Positions 29,991 through 41,459 of a stretch of 64,000 nucleotides of DNA are shown here, piece after piece; position 1 is the first letter of the stretch, and each line of letters opens with the position of its first letter. A program made the position numbers and the translations under genes. The stretch comes from Spiroplasma ixodetis Y32 (lineage in GTDB: Bacteria > Bacillota_I > Bacilli_A > Mycoplasmatales > VBWQ01). The notes beneath the pieces are model-generated. The model was not told where the DNA came from. It did no database searches and saw only the letters and a list, made by a program, of their open reading frames with translations. The stretch is from positions 1,426,001-1,490,000 of the forward strand of contig NZ_CP127039.1 of NCBI RefSeq assembly GCF_030316605.1, given 5' to 3'.

Positions 29991-30933
29991 CGGACTTCTC
30001 CCCACATGTACTTGTGGAGGAAACAATGAAATTGAATGAGTTCAACAATGCTTTTCAAACAGAACAGGATTGTTTAAAATATATAGCAAGTTTTAAGAAA
30101 AACAAATGTATCATGTGTTCTTGAACAAGTTTGAATACTTCTAATTTAAGAAGAATAAGATGTTTGAAATGTCATCAAACATTTAGTATTCTTCATGGCA
30201 CCATTTTTTTTACAAGTCACAAACACCTTTGAGATTTTGATTTTATCTCATCTTTAGATGAATAAACACCAAACATGGAATTACATCAACTGATGTTGCA
30301 AAAGAATTGGGTGTGACTTTGAAAACTGCTTGAAGAATGGGTCATGAAATCAGAAATCGTATTGCCAAACAAGAACATCAATTTATTGTTGAGGGCATAG
30401 TGCAAATGGATGAAATGTATCTTTCACATATGGGTTTTAAAAAACAAGGAAGATCTTTGATAAATAAAACATTAATTGTTGGGATTTATGAAAAAAAAAC
30501 CAATAATTTAATTGTGAAAGTAATCAAAAACTCAAAAAGTAAAAATCTTTTGCAGTTTGCAAGAAACCATATTTCTTCAAAGTGTGATGTAAATACTGAT
30601 TCTTGAAAAGGATATCGTGATTTCAAATCACTTTTCCCTAATCACAAAACAGTTAACCATCAAAATGGTTATGTTTCAAAAATTGGCGTAAATACCAATC
30701 AAATTGAATCAGTATGAAAACATATACGAAGAACATTTAAAACACATATCAAAGTTGCAAAACATCATGTTCATTTATATGCCAAAGAAGCTGCATATAA
30801 ATTCAACAAGATACCTACTTTTGAAACTGTAATGCTATGTTTCATTTAAAAATGTGGGGAGAAGTCCGTAGATAGGCTTTTCTCAACATTTATGTGATAA
30901 AATTTAAAAATAGTACATAAAGGGAGAAAAGCC
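29991..30933 (+). mobile_element. IS1595-family element, copy 8
   Basis: 943 bp; target duplication AAATTTAT at 29983-29990 and 30934-30941. Inserted about 19 codons into recT. Confidence 0.95.
30026..30849 (+). pseudogene. IS1595 transposase, +2 in a T run
   Basis: CACCATTTTTTTTAC has two extra T (about 30205). H-to-N in VNTDSWKGY sits next to the second catalytic Asp. Confidence 0.9.
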
Positions 30934-31696
30934 AAATTTATTAAACAAAAAGGGATTATTAATAATTTAGAAATACAAAAATTTAAAAGCAATGTATTAG
31001 CAATTTCAAATCAATATGGTTTAGATAAAGCACATCCAGAAACTATTATTAATAGTTGTTATCAAGCAGTATTATTAAATTTACCTTTAGAAAAGAATTT
31101 TGGTTATTGTTATGTTGTACCTTATTGAGATAGTAATACTAAAGTAAATAATGCTCAATTTCAAATGGGATATAAAGGTTATATTCAATTATCATTACGT
31201 AGTCAACAATATAAAGAAATTAATGTAAGTGATGTTAGATTAACAGAAATTGAAAAAGTAGATAGACTTAAAGGAATTGAATTTAATTGAATTCAAAGTG
31301 ATTTAGAAAGATTAAAACAACCTATTATTGGTTATGTAGCATATTTTCAATTAGTAAATGGTTTTGAAAAAACTTTATATATGTCAAAAGAACAAATTGA
31401 AAAACATTTTTTAAAATATTCAAAAACTTATGCAAAAAATAAAGAATTTGCTATTGCAAGTTTTGATGATATGGCATTAAAAACTGTATTAACTCAATTA
31501 TTAAGAAAATGAGGAATTATGAGTACTGAAATGCAAATTGCATATGAAAGTGACCAAGCAATTATTACTGAAACAGAAAAAATATATATTGATAATCCAA
31601 ATAATAATAATAATAATAATATAGAAATCGAAAATAATAATAATTTTCAAAAAATAGAAGAAAATATTGAAAAATTAGATAATTTGGTATTTAAAA

Positions 31697-31807
31697 ATGA
31701 ATAAATGTAAATATTGTAATAAAAGAATTTGATTAACTAATTATTGATGTATGAATTGTTTAGAAATATTAGTTATGAATTTAAATAAAAATAAGGAGAA
31801 TAAATAA
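31697..31807 (+). CDS. Zinc-ribbon microprotein (36 aa)
   Basis: MNKCKYCNKRIWLTNYWCMNC; orthologue of 15867 in module A and in the same place after the recombination genes. Confidence 0.65.
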
Positions 31808-31998
31808 TGAATAAATGTGAACATCAAAAGTTTAAATTATTATTTGAAAGTGAAGAAAATTTAACTTTTATTTGTATAGATTGTAAATCAATAACTAGTA
31901 TATATGCAAGTGATTTAGATTTATCTAATCAAGAAAATTTAGGAGAATGAAAACAATTTATAGAATGTAAAAGTTGTGGAAGTGGAAATTATGAATAA
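31807..31998 (+). CDS. Zinc-binding small protein (63 aa)
   Basis: MNKCEHQKFKLLFESEENLT, then CIDCK and CKSCGSGNYE: CxxH, CxxC, CxxC. Shares its first base with the previous stop. Confidence 0.55.
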
Positions 31999-32538
31999 TT
32001 ATTTACTTTCAATTGACCCAAGTATAAAAAATACTGGATTTACTTTATGAGAAAAAAAGACAAGCAAAGATTGAAAAAGTATTAAAGATAACACACCATA
32101 TGAATATTGAAAACCATTATTAGTAACTAGTTTTAATTTTAAAAATTTTAAAAAAACTAATATAGTATTTGAATTATTTATGATTTCTCATATTGAACAT
32201 TTTAAAAATATGGATTTAATTATTGAACGTGGTACTTTTCATTCAAAAAATGGTATTGGTTATGAAACACAAGAGCATTTACGTGGTTTTATTGCTGGAC
32301 AATTTTTAATAAATTATTAACAAAAGATATGTTAATAAGTCCTAGTGAATGAAAGAAATGATATGTAAAAATATTTTGATATGCAAAAGATAAAAAATGA
32401 AATAAAGAATTATCATTAAAATTAGCAAAACAAGTAATTCAAGAACAAGATTGAAATATAACAATATCAAATCATGATGAAGCAGATAGTTTATTAATTG
32501 GTTGATATTATTTAAATAAGGAGAATAAAAATGACTAA
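31991..32538 (+). pseudogene. RuvC-like Holliday junction resolvase, frameshifted
   Basis: RuvC-fold acidic residues in order: LSIDPSIKNTGFTLW (D), LIIERGTFHSKNG (E), then after one missing T in GGACAATTTTTAATAA (about 32310) the native frame resumes with LISPSEWKKWYVKIFW and NHDEADSLLIGWYY (DD). About 182 codons. Would cut recombination or replication junctions before packaging. Confidence 0.75.
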
Positions 32539-32641
32539 ACAAGATATTTTAGAAATAATAGAAAAATTAAAAGAATTAAAAAATTTAGATGGATTAACTA
32601 TTAATATAAAAATTGAAGATATTAATATTGAAAATAATTAA
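32531..32641 (+). CDS. Small helical protein (36 aa)
   Basis: MTKQDILEIIEKLKELKNLD; overlaps the resolvase end by 8 nt. Unknown. Confidence 0.45.
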   Translation: MTKQDILEIIEKLKELKNLDGLTINIKIEDINIENN

Positions 32642-32718
32642 GGAAAATAAATAATGAAACATATAATTAAATGTATGGCAAAATATTGTAATATTAAAAT
32701 TGAAATTGAATTAAAAAA

Positions 32719-33659
32719 CGGACTTCTCCCCACATGTACTTGTGGAGGAAACAATGAAATTGAATGAGTTCAACAATGCTTTTCAAACAGAACAGGATTG
32801 TTTAAAATATATAGCAAGTTTGAAGAAAAACAAATGTATCATGTGTTCTTGAACAAGTTTGAATACTTCTAATTTAAGAAGAATAAGATGTTTGAAATGT
32901 TATCAAACATTTAGTATTCTTCATGGCACCATTTTTTACAAGTCACAAACACCTTTGAGATTTTGATTTTATCTCATCTTTAGATGAATAAACACCAAAC
33001 ATGGAATTACATCAACTGATGTTGCAAAAGAATTGGGTGTGACTTTGAAAACTGCTTGAAGAATGGGTCATGAAATCAGAAATCGTATTGCCAAACAAGA
33101 ACATCAATTTATTGTTGAGGGCATAGTGCAAATGGATGAAATGTATCTTTCACATATGGGTTTTAAAAAACAAGGAAGATCTTTGATAAATAAAACATTA
33201 ATTGTTGGGATTTATGAAAAAACAACCAATAATTTAATTGTGAAAGTAATCAAAAACGCAAAAAGTAAAAATCTTTTGCAGTTTGCAAGAAACCATATTT
33301 CTTCAAAGTGTGATGTACATACTGATTCTTGAAAAGGATATCGTGATTTCAAATCACTTTTCCCTAATCACAAAACAGTTAACCATCAAGATGGTTATGT
33401 TTCAAAAATTGGCGTAAATACCAATCAAATTGAATCAGTATGAAAACATATACGAAGAACATTTAAAACACATATCAAAGTTGCAAAACATCATGTTCAT
33501 TTATATACCAAAGAAGCTGCATATAAATTCAACAAGATACCTACTTTTGAAACTGTAATGCTATGTTTCATTTAAAAATGTGGGGAGAAGTCCGTAGATA
33601 GGCTTTTCTCAACATTTATGTGATAAAATTTAAAAATAGTACATAAAGGGAGAAAAGCC
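32719..33659 (+). mobile_element. IS1595-family element, copy 9
   Basis: 941 bp; target duplication TTAAAAAA at 32711-32718 and 33660-33667. Confidence 0.95.
32754..33575 (+). CDS. IS1595 transposase, intact
   Basis: H-to-Y in CLKCYQTF (zinc-ribbon) and A-to-T in HLYTKEAAY relative to consensus. Confidence 0.92.
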
Positions 33660-33851
33660 TTAAAAAAAACTTGATATTTAAATGATAATAATAAAAGAAT
33701 TTATACATATGCAAGAGAAAATAAATTATCTTTTTGTTCAAAACATAATCAAGAATTTACTAATGCTTTAAATGAAATGAAAGAAAATATATCAAAAGAA
33801 AATATTAATAATAAAGTAAATAATGAATTAAATAAATATGAGGAGTAAATA

Positions 33852-34004
33852 ATGACAAAATTTATTTGATATTTTAAAATCAAATGACATAAAATTAAAT
33901 TTAAAAAATTTGAAGTTAGTAAAAATTGTAAAATTTGTAATAATAAATTTAAAGTTATTTGAAAAGAATTTAATAATAATGAAATTTTTAAGCCATTTAA
34001 ATAA
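33852..34004 (+). CDS. Small basic protein with CxxC (50 aa)
   Basis: MTKFIWYFKIKWHKIKFKKF, very basic and Trp-rich (all UGA), then NCKICNNKFK. Last gene before the internal promoter. Confidence 0.5.
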
Positions 34005-34034
34005 CTAAATTATCTATATTTAATATAGAAAATA

Positions 34035-34093
34035 TGATATAATTAATAAAGAGAAGTTAACTCGTTTCTAATTATTTATAACTTCTCTTTTTT
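34035..34093 (+). promoter_or_regulatory. Extended -10 promoter followed by terminator-like hairpin
   Basis: TGATATAAT (34035-34043), then AAAGAGAAGTTA ... TATAACTTCTCTTT with a T run (34048-34093), 56 nt before the next ATG. Either an attenuator or the terminator of the early operon overlapping a promoter. Confidence 0.6.
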
Positions 34094-34148
34094 ATATTTT
34101 AATTTATAATATTAAGTATAAATAAAATACTATGAAACGGGTTATATT

Positions 34149-34361
34149 ATGGCAGATTGATTGAAATATTTATTATATATACTTTTTGGGACAACAGGTA
34201 CGGGAATTTTTGGTTTTATTGTTTGATTAATTAAATTTTTATTAAAAAATAAAAAGAAAAAAAATAATGAAAATTCAATTTTAGTAAATAATAGTGAAAT
34301 AAAAGAAATAAATAATTATTATAATGTAAAACAGTATATCAACAAGAAGATAATATGATAA
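34149..34361 (+). CDS. Small membrane-anchored protein (70 aa)
   Basis: MADWLKYLLYILFGTTGTGI: one N-terminal membrane span (~5-33), a lysine cluster (KNKKKKNN), and a short exposed tail. The downstream frame (MIKFEHGTDINGKW) suggests a possible 1-base loss near 34332 and a longer native tail. Confidence 0.5.
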
Positions 34362-34441
34362 AATTTGAACATGGTACTGATATAAATGGAAAATGAATAA
34401 AATTAAGATTTCCAGATAAAGGTGATAAAAATGAAAAATAA
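34355..34441 (+). CDS. Short ORF, possibly tail of the previous gene (28 aa)
   Basis: MIKFEHGTDINGKWIKLRFP; in the frame that would continue the preceding protein after one indel. No own clear ribosome site. Confidence 0.3.
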
Positions 34442-34946
34442 TTTAATTGTTAATATAAAAAAAAGAAATAAAGTTTTAAATACATTTTTAAATGGTTTTA
34501 CAACTAAAATAGTTAATGATTATTTGCATTTTTTGGAAAATAATAAAAATGATATTCCTGAAATAATTTTAGATTATTTAGACCAATCAATTTTTTTAAT
34601 GAGAAAAAAAATTAATATTAATAAATTAAAAGAAAAAATAAATATTATGGAAAAAAATAAAAGTGATATAATTGATGATTTTTTAATAAAAAATCCAAAT
34701 TATAAAGATTTGTGTAATAGATTAAGTTTTGTTTTAAACGTAATTACAATAGAAAAACTACAAGAGAAATTATTTTATCAACTTTGTACTGAATTTTGAG
34801 AATACAAAATAAAATTAATCAAAAAAATTGAAAAAAATAAAAATATTATAAAAATTGAAAATAATTTTACAGAAAAAATATGAAATATTTTTAATAAAAA
34901 TAATTTATTATACAATTATAATTTTAAACAAAAAGTTACCAATTAA
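34431..34946 (+). CDS. Helical phage protein, unknown (171 aa)
   Basis: Start after AAAGGTGATAAA. Nearly all helical with coiled-coil pieces (INKLKEKINIMEKNKSD, LIKKIEKNKNIIKIEN). Last gene of the plus-strand run of module B, ending in the terminator. No motif. Confidence 0.55.
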
Positions 34947-34957
34947 GGTAACTTTTT
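34930..34957. terminator. Bidirectional terminator between early and structural runs
   Basis: AAAAAGTTACC-AATTAA-GGTAACTTTTT. The same hairpin with the neighbouring AGGTGCCAACCT block returns inverted at 54820-54863. Confidence 0.8.
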
Positions 34958-35043
34958 AATTAGGTGCCAACCTAACAACTACATAAGTTCGAGAACTTTT
35001 ATTTCATATACTTACAAAAGTAAGTATATTTATTATACATTAT

Positions 35044-35365
35044 TTAAGATTGTGGGGAAATATTATTTTGTTTAGATTTTCTTTTGAAATGAATTTTAAA
35101 TGTAAATATTTTTTTAATTTTATTTCAAAAAGATTTTCAAAATCTAAATTCTGGATTTTGATTTTTATATAATAAAACACAACCTATTATAGTACCAATA
35201 ATATTTAAAGAAATAGTTAATAATAATATCCCAAAATGATTATTATTTTTACATTTTATTACACCAAAAATTATTGTTAAAATTAATACAACCATATATA
35301 TATATATATATTGATATTATAATTCCGCCAATTAAATCTGGATTTATATTATTAACGTATTCCAT
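35044..35365 (-). pseudogene. Membrane protein with frame-breaking (AT)9 tract (phase-variable candidate)
   Basis: ATG at 35365 follows AAAAAGGAAT. As given it stops at 35249 after 38 codons, because the (AT)9 tract at 35294-35311 puts the rest out of frame. One more AT unit would give 108 codons: MEYVNNINPDLIGGIIISIY, then MVVLILTIIFGVIK, a second span (FGILLLTISLNIIGTIIG) and a basic tail ending NNISPQS. The tail NNIS-QS also ends the chimeric protein at 54327. Holin-like topology, not proven. Confidence 0.5.
35294..35311. repeat. (AT)9 dinucleotide tract inside a coding frame
   Basis: Eighteen bases of perfect AT repeat within the first membrane segment. Confidence 0.9.
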
Positions 35366-35381
35366 ATTTTTATTCCTTTTT

Positions 35382-35420
35382 AAATTATTTTAATAAATTA
35401 TTTTAATAAATTATTTTAAT
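35382..35420. repeat. Three tandem 13-bp repeats
   Basis: AAATTATTTTAAT three times in a row, between two minus-strand genes. Confidence 0.85.
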
Positions 35421-35458
35421 TAAAAATATTATAACAAAAATAATAATAAAAATATAAT

Positions 35459-38362
35459 TTATCTAGAATTAAACACAATTTTTGAAATGCTTAATTTATA
35501 TTTTTTAACTAATCTATTTTTTTCTACTCAAGTAAATCCTTCTGGTTGAATTTGAAAATCTGCTCCTTGAATTTGATTTATTATTGGAAATAATTCTATT
35601 TTTCATTTAAATTCTTTATCAGATAAATCATAAAAACCTAAATAAGTAGAATTTTCTGAATTCATATTTATATTTTTATCATAACTATAATTAACTTGCG
35701 AATATAAACCATTTTTTGAAATTTCATATAAATTATTAATATTAGTTGGTATTAAACCTATTTTTGAAACACCAACATATTGATTAATCCTTGATGATAC
35801 TTGATAATATTCTATTTTAAAATCTTCAAATACTTTCATTTTATTTTCTTTAGTGTAATAAAATAATTCACTTAAATTATATGATTTAAATAATGTTTGA
35901 CTTTTATTAGGGATAAAATTTTCAGTTGTTATTATATCATCATAGATTATTTTTGGTCATTCTTCTGTTGCATATTCATAATGTAAATATACATCTACAC
36001 TTTTATAATATCTTTTTAAATCATTAAAAGACTTAATTAATAATGTAGGGTCTAAATAATCTTTAAAATTAATATTTATTTCTAATGGTTTTATTAAAGG
36101 TACGTTATTATTAATTCAATTTGTATCATCTTTATAAATTTCTTGATTATTATGCATTAAAATATTTCAATTTTGTAATGTTGTTTCTATACTTGGATTT
36201 TTAGGAATTATTACAATTTGTTTTGCTATATTTTGAGGACTTGGTGGTAATATTTTTGCTGGATAACTAAATATAGTTTCTTCACTTTCTTCATATTCAT
36301 CATGATTTAATTTATATAAAGTTGTTCAATTAAAAGCATTACCAGTTAAATAACCCATATTATTATATCTAAATTGAGCAACTGATATTTCATTATAATC
36401 ACCTTGATAAGTAAAAGGATTATCACTATAAAATGTATGTCTTTCTTCACCTTGATGTAAACTTTGAATTACAATTGTATCAATAATATAAGCATAATTT
36501 GAACCATCAATAACTCCATTACTTGTTGGATTTCATTGAGTTTCAGTATCTTCATTTGTAAATGGACTTGCTATATCTAAAAATTCAGTATCTTCTGCTA
36601 ATATATAAACTTTATTATTTTTCTTTTGTGATAAATCAACTGTACTTATTTGTTCTTTTGTAGTTAATTTTTGACCAGTAGTAGGGTCTCATGGATATAC
36701 TGATACTCTATCACTTAATTTCATTGTCATAGCAGTTGTTGAAACATTAGCACCTAATAATTTACCAATAGCAAAATCATTATCATTTGTAAAAGCATTT
36801 AATGGAATTAAACCACCATTACCAATAATATTTTCTAAATTACTTGTAAAAAATGCACTCATAAAACCATTAAAATATAACATTTTTTTATATTGTTGAA
36901 AATTTTGAGTAATAACTCAACTACTTCAAATACCTAATGTTAAAGCATTTAATAATTTATCAATTAAAGGAATATCACTTAAAGCAAATGGTAATCATTG
37001 AGTACTATCATAAGGCATTTGTATTAAAGGACTAAATACTACACTATTAAAATTTAATATTGCTGACATATATTTTTGTGATATTTTACTATAATCAACA
37101 GTTGGACTGCCTATAATTAAATGAGTATCTGGGTCTTTATATTTATAAAATTACTTGACATATCAACATTATAATTACCTGTTAAATTATTAATATTTCA
37201 TTCACTATCTCAAAAGAATTTTGCTTCTCCAATTGATGTACCATTACTTTTTGTTGTTTTATCTTTATCAAAAGCAAGCATACCTTTAAAATCTTTTGTT
37301 ACAAATAAATTATCTTGAAAATTTAATGAAGTTTTTAATCATTCTTTAAAATCTTTAAAATTAGTAAATCCAGTTGGTTTTGCATCCATAATATTATAAA
37401 ATGTAGTTTCTGGATGACTACTTGTTGTTATTTTATCATTTATACCAGCAAGTAAACCACCATTAGTTTTAGTATCAGTTGTACATAAATCATTATTACC
37501 AGCAATAAATAATCTTCTTGAAGCAAATACTTTACTTTCAAATATTTCTTCATTATTTTGTTGTATTGGTTCTTGTCCTTGAATAATTGGTCTTCCATAA
37601 TAATAACAACTTGATAATAATTCTAATCCATAACTTTGTCTATGACTATATCTTACTCCTATATCACGCATTAAAGTACGATTTAATGTTACTTTTCCTT
37701 GTTGAATAGTAGGGAAAAGCATAACCACTACCCGGGCTTGCATATTGTACAAAATCAAGTGTATTTTGACCACTAGAAACTACTCTATCATTTAAACTAC
37801 TAAAAGTTAATACTTGCATACTAAATGCACCATTATAAGGACTATAATAATTTGTTACATTTGAAATATATAATAATTGTCTATCTTGATTTTTACCACT
37901 ATTACCACCAATATTTTCATTTTCATCATTAAATACAACAAAAAATTGTAAATAATCATCAATTGTAATATGTTCTTCAAACATTACTAAAGTATATTGT
38001 CTTTTTGTTTGTACTGTTTTAAATATTTGATTATTTGGTAAACCACCAAAATCAACACCACTTGTATCATCAATTAAATAAGCATTTCAATAATCACCTA
38101 TTTTATATTGTTTTGTATAATATTGGTCTTGACCACTAACTTTATGAGTTACGGGGTCAATTTTACCTTTATTTTTTTGATATATTTTTGTACTATTTTT
38201 TCAAATACATACAACTGGAGTATTACCAGTTAATATTAATTCATATTGTCCAAAATCACTTATTTTACTATTAATTGGTTTATAACCAGTTTCAGTTAAA
38301 GGTATTGCACCATTATTAATAACAAATGGAAATATTTTTCAATAACTACATCTTTTAACCAA
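35459..38362 (-). pseudogene. Large phage structural protein (~967 codons), two compensating frameshifts
   Basis: Follows the portal with translational overlap (probable TTG at 38362). Readable from CSYWKIFPFVINNGAIPLTE through SGKNQDRQLLYISNVTNYYS. One extra base sits in TTTTCCCTAC (about 37712) and one missing T near 37148. It continues with YDSTQWLPFALSDIPLIDKL, YNEISVAQFRYNNMGYLTGN and ends SKIVFNSR. Beta-rich and tyrosine-rich, with no transmembrane span. Size and position point to a tail, collar or spike protein; no specific family recognised. Confidence 0.6.
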
Positions 38363-39586
38363 TAACTGTTGTTTCTTTAATTGTAGATGAAGATGTTTCA
38401 TTAATTGAATTTGTTGATGTCTGTTCATTTTTATTTTCTCCTAATAATTTTATATCTTCTTTTAATTCAGTATTTATTTCTTTTAAAATATTATCTGATT
38501 GTAATAAATTAACATTTCTTAATTTACCAATTGCTTCTTTTTTACTCATTAATCCATAATCTAATTGAAATTGTATTAATTCTTTTTCTTGTAATTGGTC
38601 AGTCATAGCAATAGGTATAAAATCAAAACTATATTTTCTTTCACCAATCATATTTCAATGACCATAATAATACATTCACATATCCATTAAACGTAATATA
38701 TAAGGTTTATAATGTGCTATTTTATATTCTGTTGTTTCCATATCAAATTTATTATTAAACATTGATTGAGTTTTATTTGTATATTGTTGACCATTATAAT
38801 CTTCAATATCATATCCAGCACCATTAAATATTTGTTTAATAATTCCATTATAATCAAGTCAATATTCACTAAATTTAGGATTTCCTTGAATAAAATTAAT
38901 TCCACCATTACCAGTTTTATCATAAGAATTACTACTAACATTCATAAAAGCATCTTCTACAAATTCACTAATATCTGCTTTACCAGTCATTAATTCAAGT
39001 AATTTATCATTTGCTAATTGACCAAATATTCTTGTTTGATTTAATATTCTTTCTTTTCTTTTTTGTTTAATATTATGATTTAAATCTTCAATTAATGGAT
39101 ATACTGGCATACAATCTGGATAACCATTTAATGTTGTACTTTGACCAAATAATAAAGGATTTGGTAAATTAGTAATTTCTACAATTGGTAAAAAACCAAA
39201 AGGATTTTTTAATGTATAACTAGTTTTTGCTAAATTTTCAGGTTTTGTTTTTGATTTTGTTGTACCTAAAATTGTTTCTTCACCAACATTATTAAATATT
39301 TCAACATGTACTATTTTAGGTGTTATTGTAACTCATGTTAAAGTTTGATTATCTGCTTGATTATTAGTAAAAAATAATTCTGCTGATTGTTCTTGTTCAT
39401 TAATTTTTGCAACTCTTGACATAAATGTTGGAGTTGGAACAACTAATGTTAATTCACCAGTTTTAGTAATCATTCATAATAAAATACATCTACCTAATAA
39501 ACTATTTTGAATACCAAATTTTGCTAATTTTTCAAATATTTTATCTTTATAATAAAAATTATTTCAATTATCTAATAATTTTTTAT

Positions 39587-40525
39587 CGGACTTCTCCCCA
39601 CATGTACTTGTGGAGGAAACAATGAAATTGAATGAGTTCAACAATGCTTTTCAAACAGAACAGGATTGTTTAAAATATATAGCAAGTTTGAAGAAAAACA
39701 AATGTATCATGTGTTCTTGAACAAGTTTGAATACTTCTAATTTAAGAAGAATAAGATGTTTGAAATGTCATCAAACATTTAGTATTCTTCATGGCACCAT
39801 TTTTTACAAGTCACAAACACCTTTGAGATTTTGATTTTATCTCATCTTTAGATGAATAAACACCAAACATGGAATTACATCAACTGATGTTGCAAAAGAA
39901 TTGGGTGTGACTTTGAAAACTGCTTGAAGAATGGGTCATGAAATCAGAAATCGTATTGCCAAACAAGAACATCAATTTATTGTTGAGGGCATAGTGCAAA
40001 TGGATGAAATGTATCTTTCACATATGGGTTTTAAAAACAAGGAAGATCTTTGATAAATAAAACATTAATTGTTGGGATTTATGAAAAAACAACCAATAAT
40101 TTAATTGTGAAAGTAATCAAAAACGCAAAAAGTAAAAATCTTTTGCAGTTTGCAAGAAACCATATTTCTTCAAAGTGTGATGTACATACTGATTCTTGAA
40201 AAGGATATCGTGATTTCAAATCACTTTTCCCTAATCACAAAACAGTTAACCATCAAGATGGTTATGTTTCAAAAATTGGCGTAAATACCAATCAAATTGA
40301 ATCAGTATGAAAACATATACGAAGAACATTTAAAACACATATCAAAGTTGCAAAACATCATGTTCATTTATATGCCAAAGAAGCTGCATATAAATTCAAC
40401 AAGATACCTACTTTTGAAACTGTAATACTATGTTTCATTTAAAAATGTGGGGAGAAGTCCGTAGATAGCTTTTCTCAACATTTATGTGATAAAATTTAAA
40501 AATAGTACATAAAGGGAGAAAAGCC
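39587..40525 (+). mobile_element. IS1595-family element, copy 10
   Basis: 939 bp; target duplication TTTTTTAT at 39579-39586 and 40526-40533. One G is missing just before the tail (GATAGCTTTTCTC). Confidence 0.95.
39622..40442 (+). pseudogene. IS1595 transposase, one frameshift
   Basis: One A lost in GGGTTTTAAAAACAAGG (about 40035), just after the first catalytic Asp. Confidence 0.9.
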
Positions 40526-40646
40526 TTTTTTATCTTCACTTTGTAATAATATTCCTTTACCTAATCATAATCTTGTTGATTTTTGAGCAATAATTCTAGG
40601 TATATCTAAATATCAATTTTGTTTATTTTCTAAATAAAAATTAATA

Positions 40647-41024
40647 TTATATAAATCCATTAAAAACACCTCTTTTCTTATTTAAAAGTAATTCATTATC
40701 AATTCCATCAATTAAATCTTTCATATCATTCATTAAAGAAAAACAATCACTATCTCATGTATCATCATGTAAATCTAACATTTGTGGTTCCATATTTGAA
40801 CTTAATGATTTTTTAGTATTATCTAATCATTGAATTAATGAATATTGTTTTTTAGTATGTGGACAATTATTTCAATCATAACTTAATATATTTTTAATTA
40901 ATCCAGCAGTTGTAAAATCAATTCTATCTCTTAAATAAAATATTTCTTTATTTAAACTACTTAACCCCCATCAAATACCAAGCACAAATGTCTACCAAAA
41001 AATAGTCCTAAAAAGTGTTGCCAT
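40647..41024 (-). pseudogene. Phage protein upstream of portal, amber codon at position 11
   Basis: Frame of 126 codons from ATG at 41024 (MATLFRTIFW then TAG, TFVLGIWWGLSSLNKEIFYL...). The stop overlaps the portal start (ATGGATTTATATAA). A C-to-T change of a Gln codon would explain the TAG. Aspartate-rich middle (MLDLHDDTWDSDCFSLMNDM). By place it might be a packaging or head protein; not identified. Confidence 0.4.
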
Positions 41025-41025
41025 T

Positions 41026-41220
41026 CTATTTTGGATATTTTTTGAATTTATAAATGTTATTTAATTTTTCTGAATAACCTTTAATTTCAATATATTTCTT
41101 TTTAAAATAAAATAATAAATTTAGAACTATATTAAAACTATATAAAATTACAATTTTATTACATGAGTTTTTATCTAAAATTAAATAATGAGATTTAAAT
41201 TTTCGGATTTCTTGATTTAT
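41026..41220 (-). CDS. Short ORF without a normal start (64 codons)
   Basis: Open frame NINQEIRKFKSHYLILDKNS ... KKYPK, ending at the start of the next gene. Only ATA is available as a start, so this is probably a remnant. Confidence 0.25.
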   Translation of the reverse strand: MNQEIRKFKSHYLILDKNSCNKIVILYSFNIVLNLLFYFKKKYIEIKGYSEKLNNIYKFKKYPK

Positions 41221-41226
41221 GTTTGT

Positions 41227-41358
41227 TTATTTGTTTTTCTTCTTCAATTTTTTTAATGTCTCTTCTTGTTTCTTAGCTTTTGCAAGTAATAAATCAAGTT
41301 TTCTACTTTCTTGTTCTGCATCATGTAATAATTTTGCTGCTTTTTCTTTTTCATTCAT
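41227..41358 (-). CDS. Small coiled-coil protein (43 aa)
   Basis: After AAGGGAGAAAA. MNEKEKAAKLLHDAEQESRK, fully helical, basic end KKLKKKNK. Unknown. Confidence 0.5.
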   Translation of the reverse strand: MNEKEKAAKLLHDAEQESRKLDLLLAKAKKQEETLKKLKKKNK

Positions 41359-41459
41359 AATATTTTTTCTCCCTTTCTTTTAAATATTTATTTTTAAAAA
41401 TATCCAAAATACAGTATAAAATTTTTCATAAAAATTAAAAGATAAAATAAATATTTTTA

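Larger units (their letters stand above)
29935..31704 (+). pseudogene. RecT annealing protein, split by IS1595 copy 8
   Basis: 29935-29990 and 30942-31704 rejoin in frame (MANELIIKHINNGNVEKFIK...). Classical RecT layout: AHPETIINSCYQAVLLNLPL, FGYCYVVPYWDSNTKVNNAQ, FQMGYKGYIQLSLRSQQYKE, FDDMALKTVLTQLLRKWG, then an Asn-rich linker (NPNNNNNNN) and an acidic tail. Works with the exonuclease in end-joining recombination. Confidence 0.85.
32654..33848 (+). pseudogene. Cys-rich small protein split by IS1595 copy 9
   Basis: 32654-32718 and 33668-33848 join in frame: MKHIIKCMAKYCNIKIEIEL ... NKLSFCSKHNQEFTNALNEM. C-x4-C with a later CxxH suggests a zinc finger. ~81 aa. Confidence 0.55.
38355..40660 (-). 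pseudogene. Phage portal-like protein, split by IS1595 copy 10
   Basis: 40534-40660 plus 38355-39586 join in frame to 452 aa. Start MDLYNINFYLENKQNWYLDI after AGAGGTG. Portal-type features: an N-terminal DIPRIIAQKSTRLWLGKG, a central long-helix region (PVYPLIEDLNHNIKQKRKER), NKTQSMFNNKFD and helix YKPYILRLMDMWMYYYGHW. The C-terminal segment KELIQFQLDYGLMSKKEAIG is typical of portal proteins of Gram-positive phages, and the tail is Ser/Thr/Asn-rich. The portal ring is the DNA gate of the capsid. No ATPase residues. Confidence 0.65.

Noticed and set aside
38766..38993. Plus-strand ORF opposite the portal gene
   Set aside because: Low-complexity reading of the antisense strand; the portal frame explains the region.
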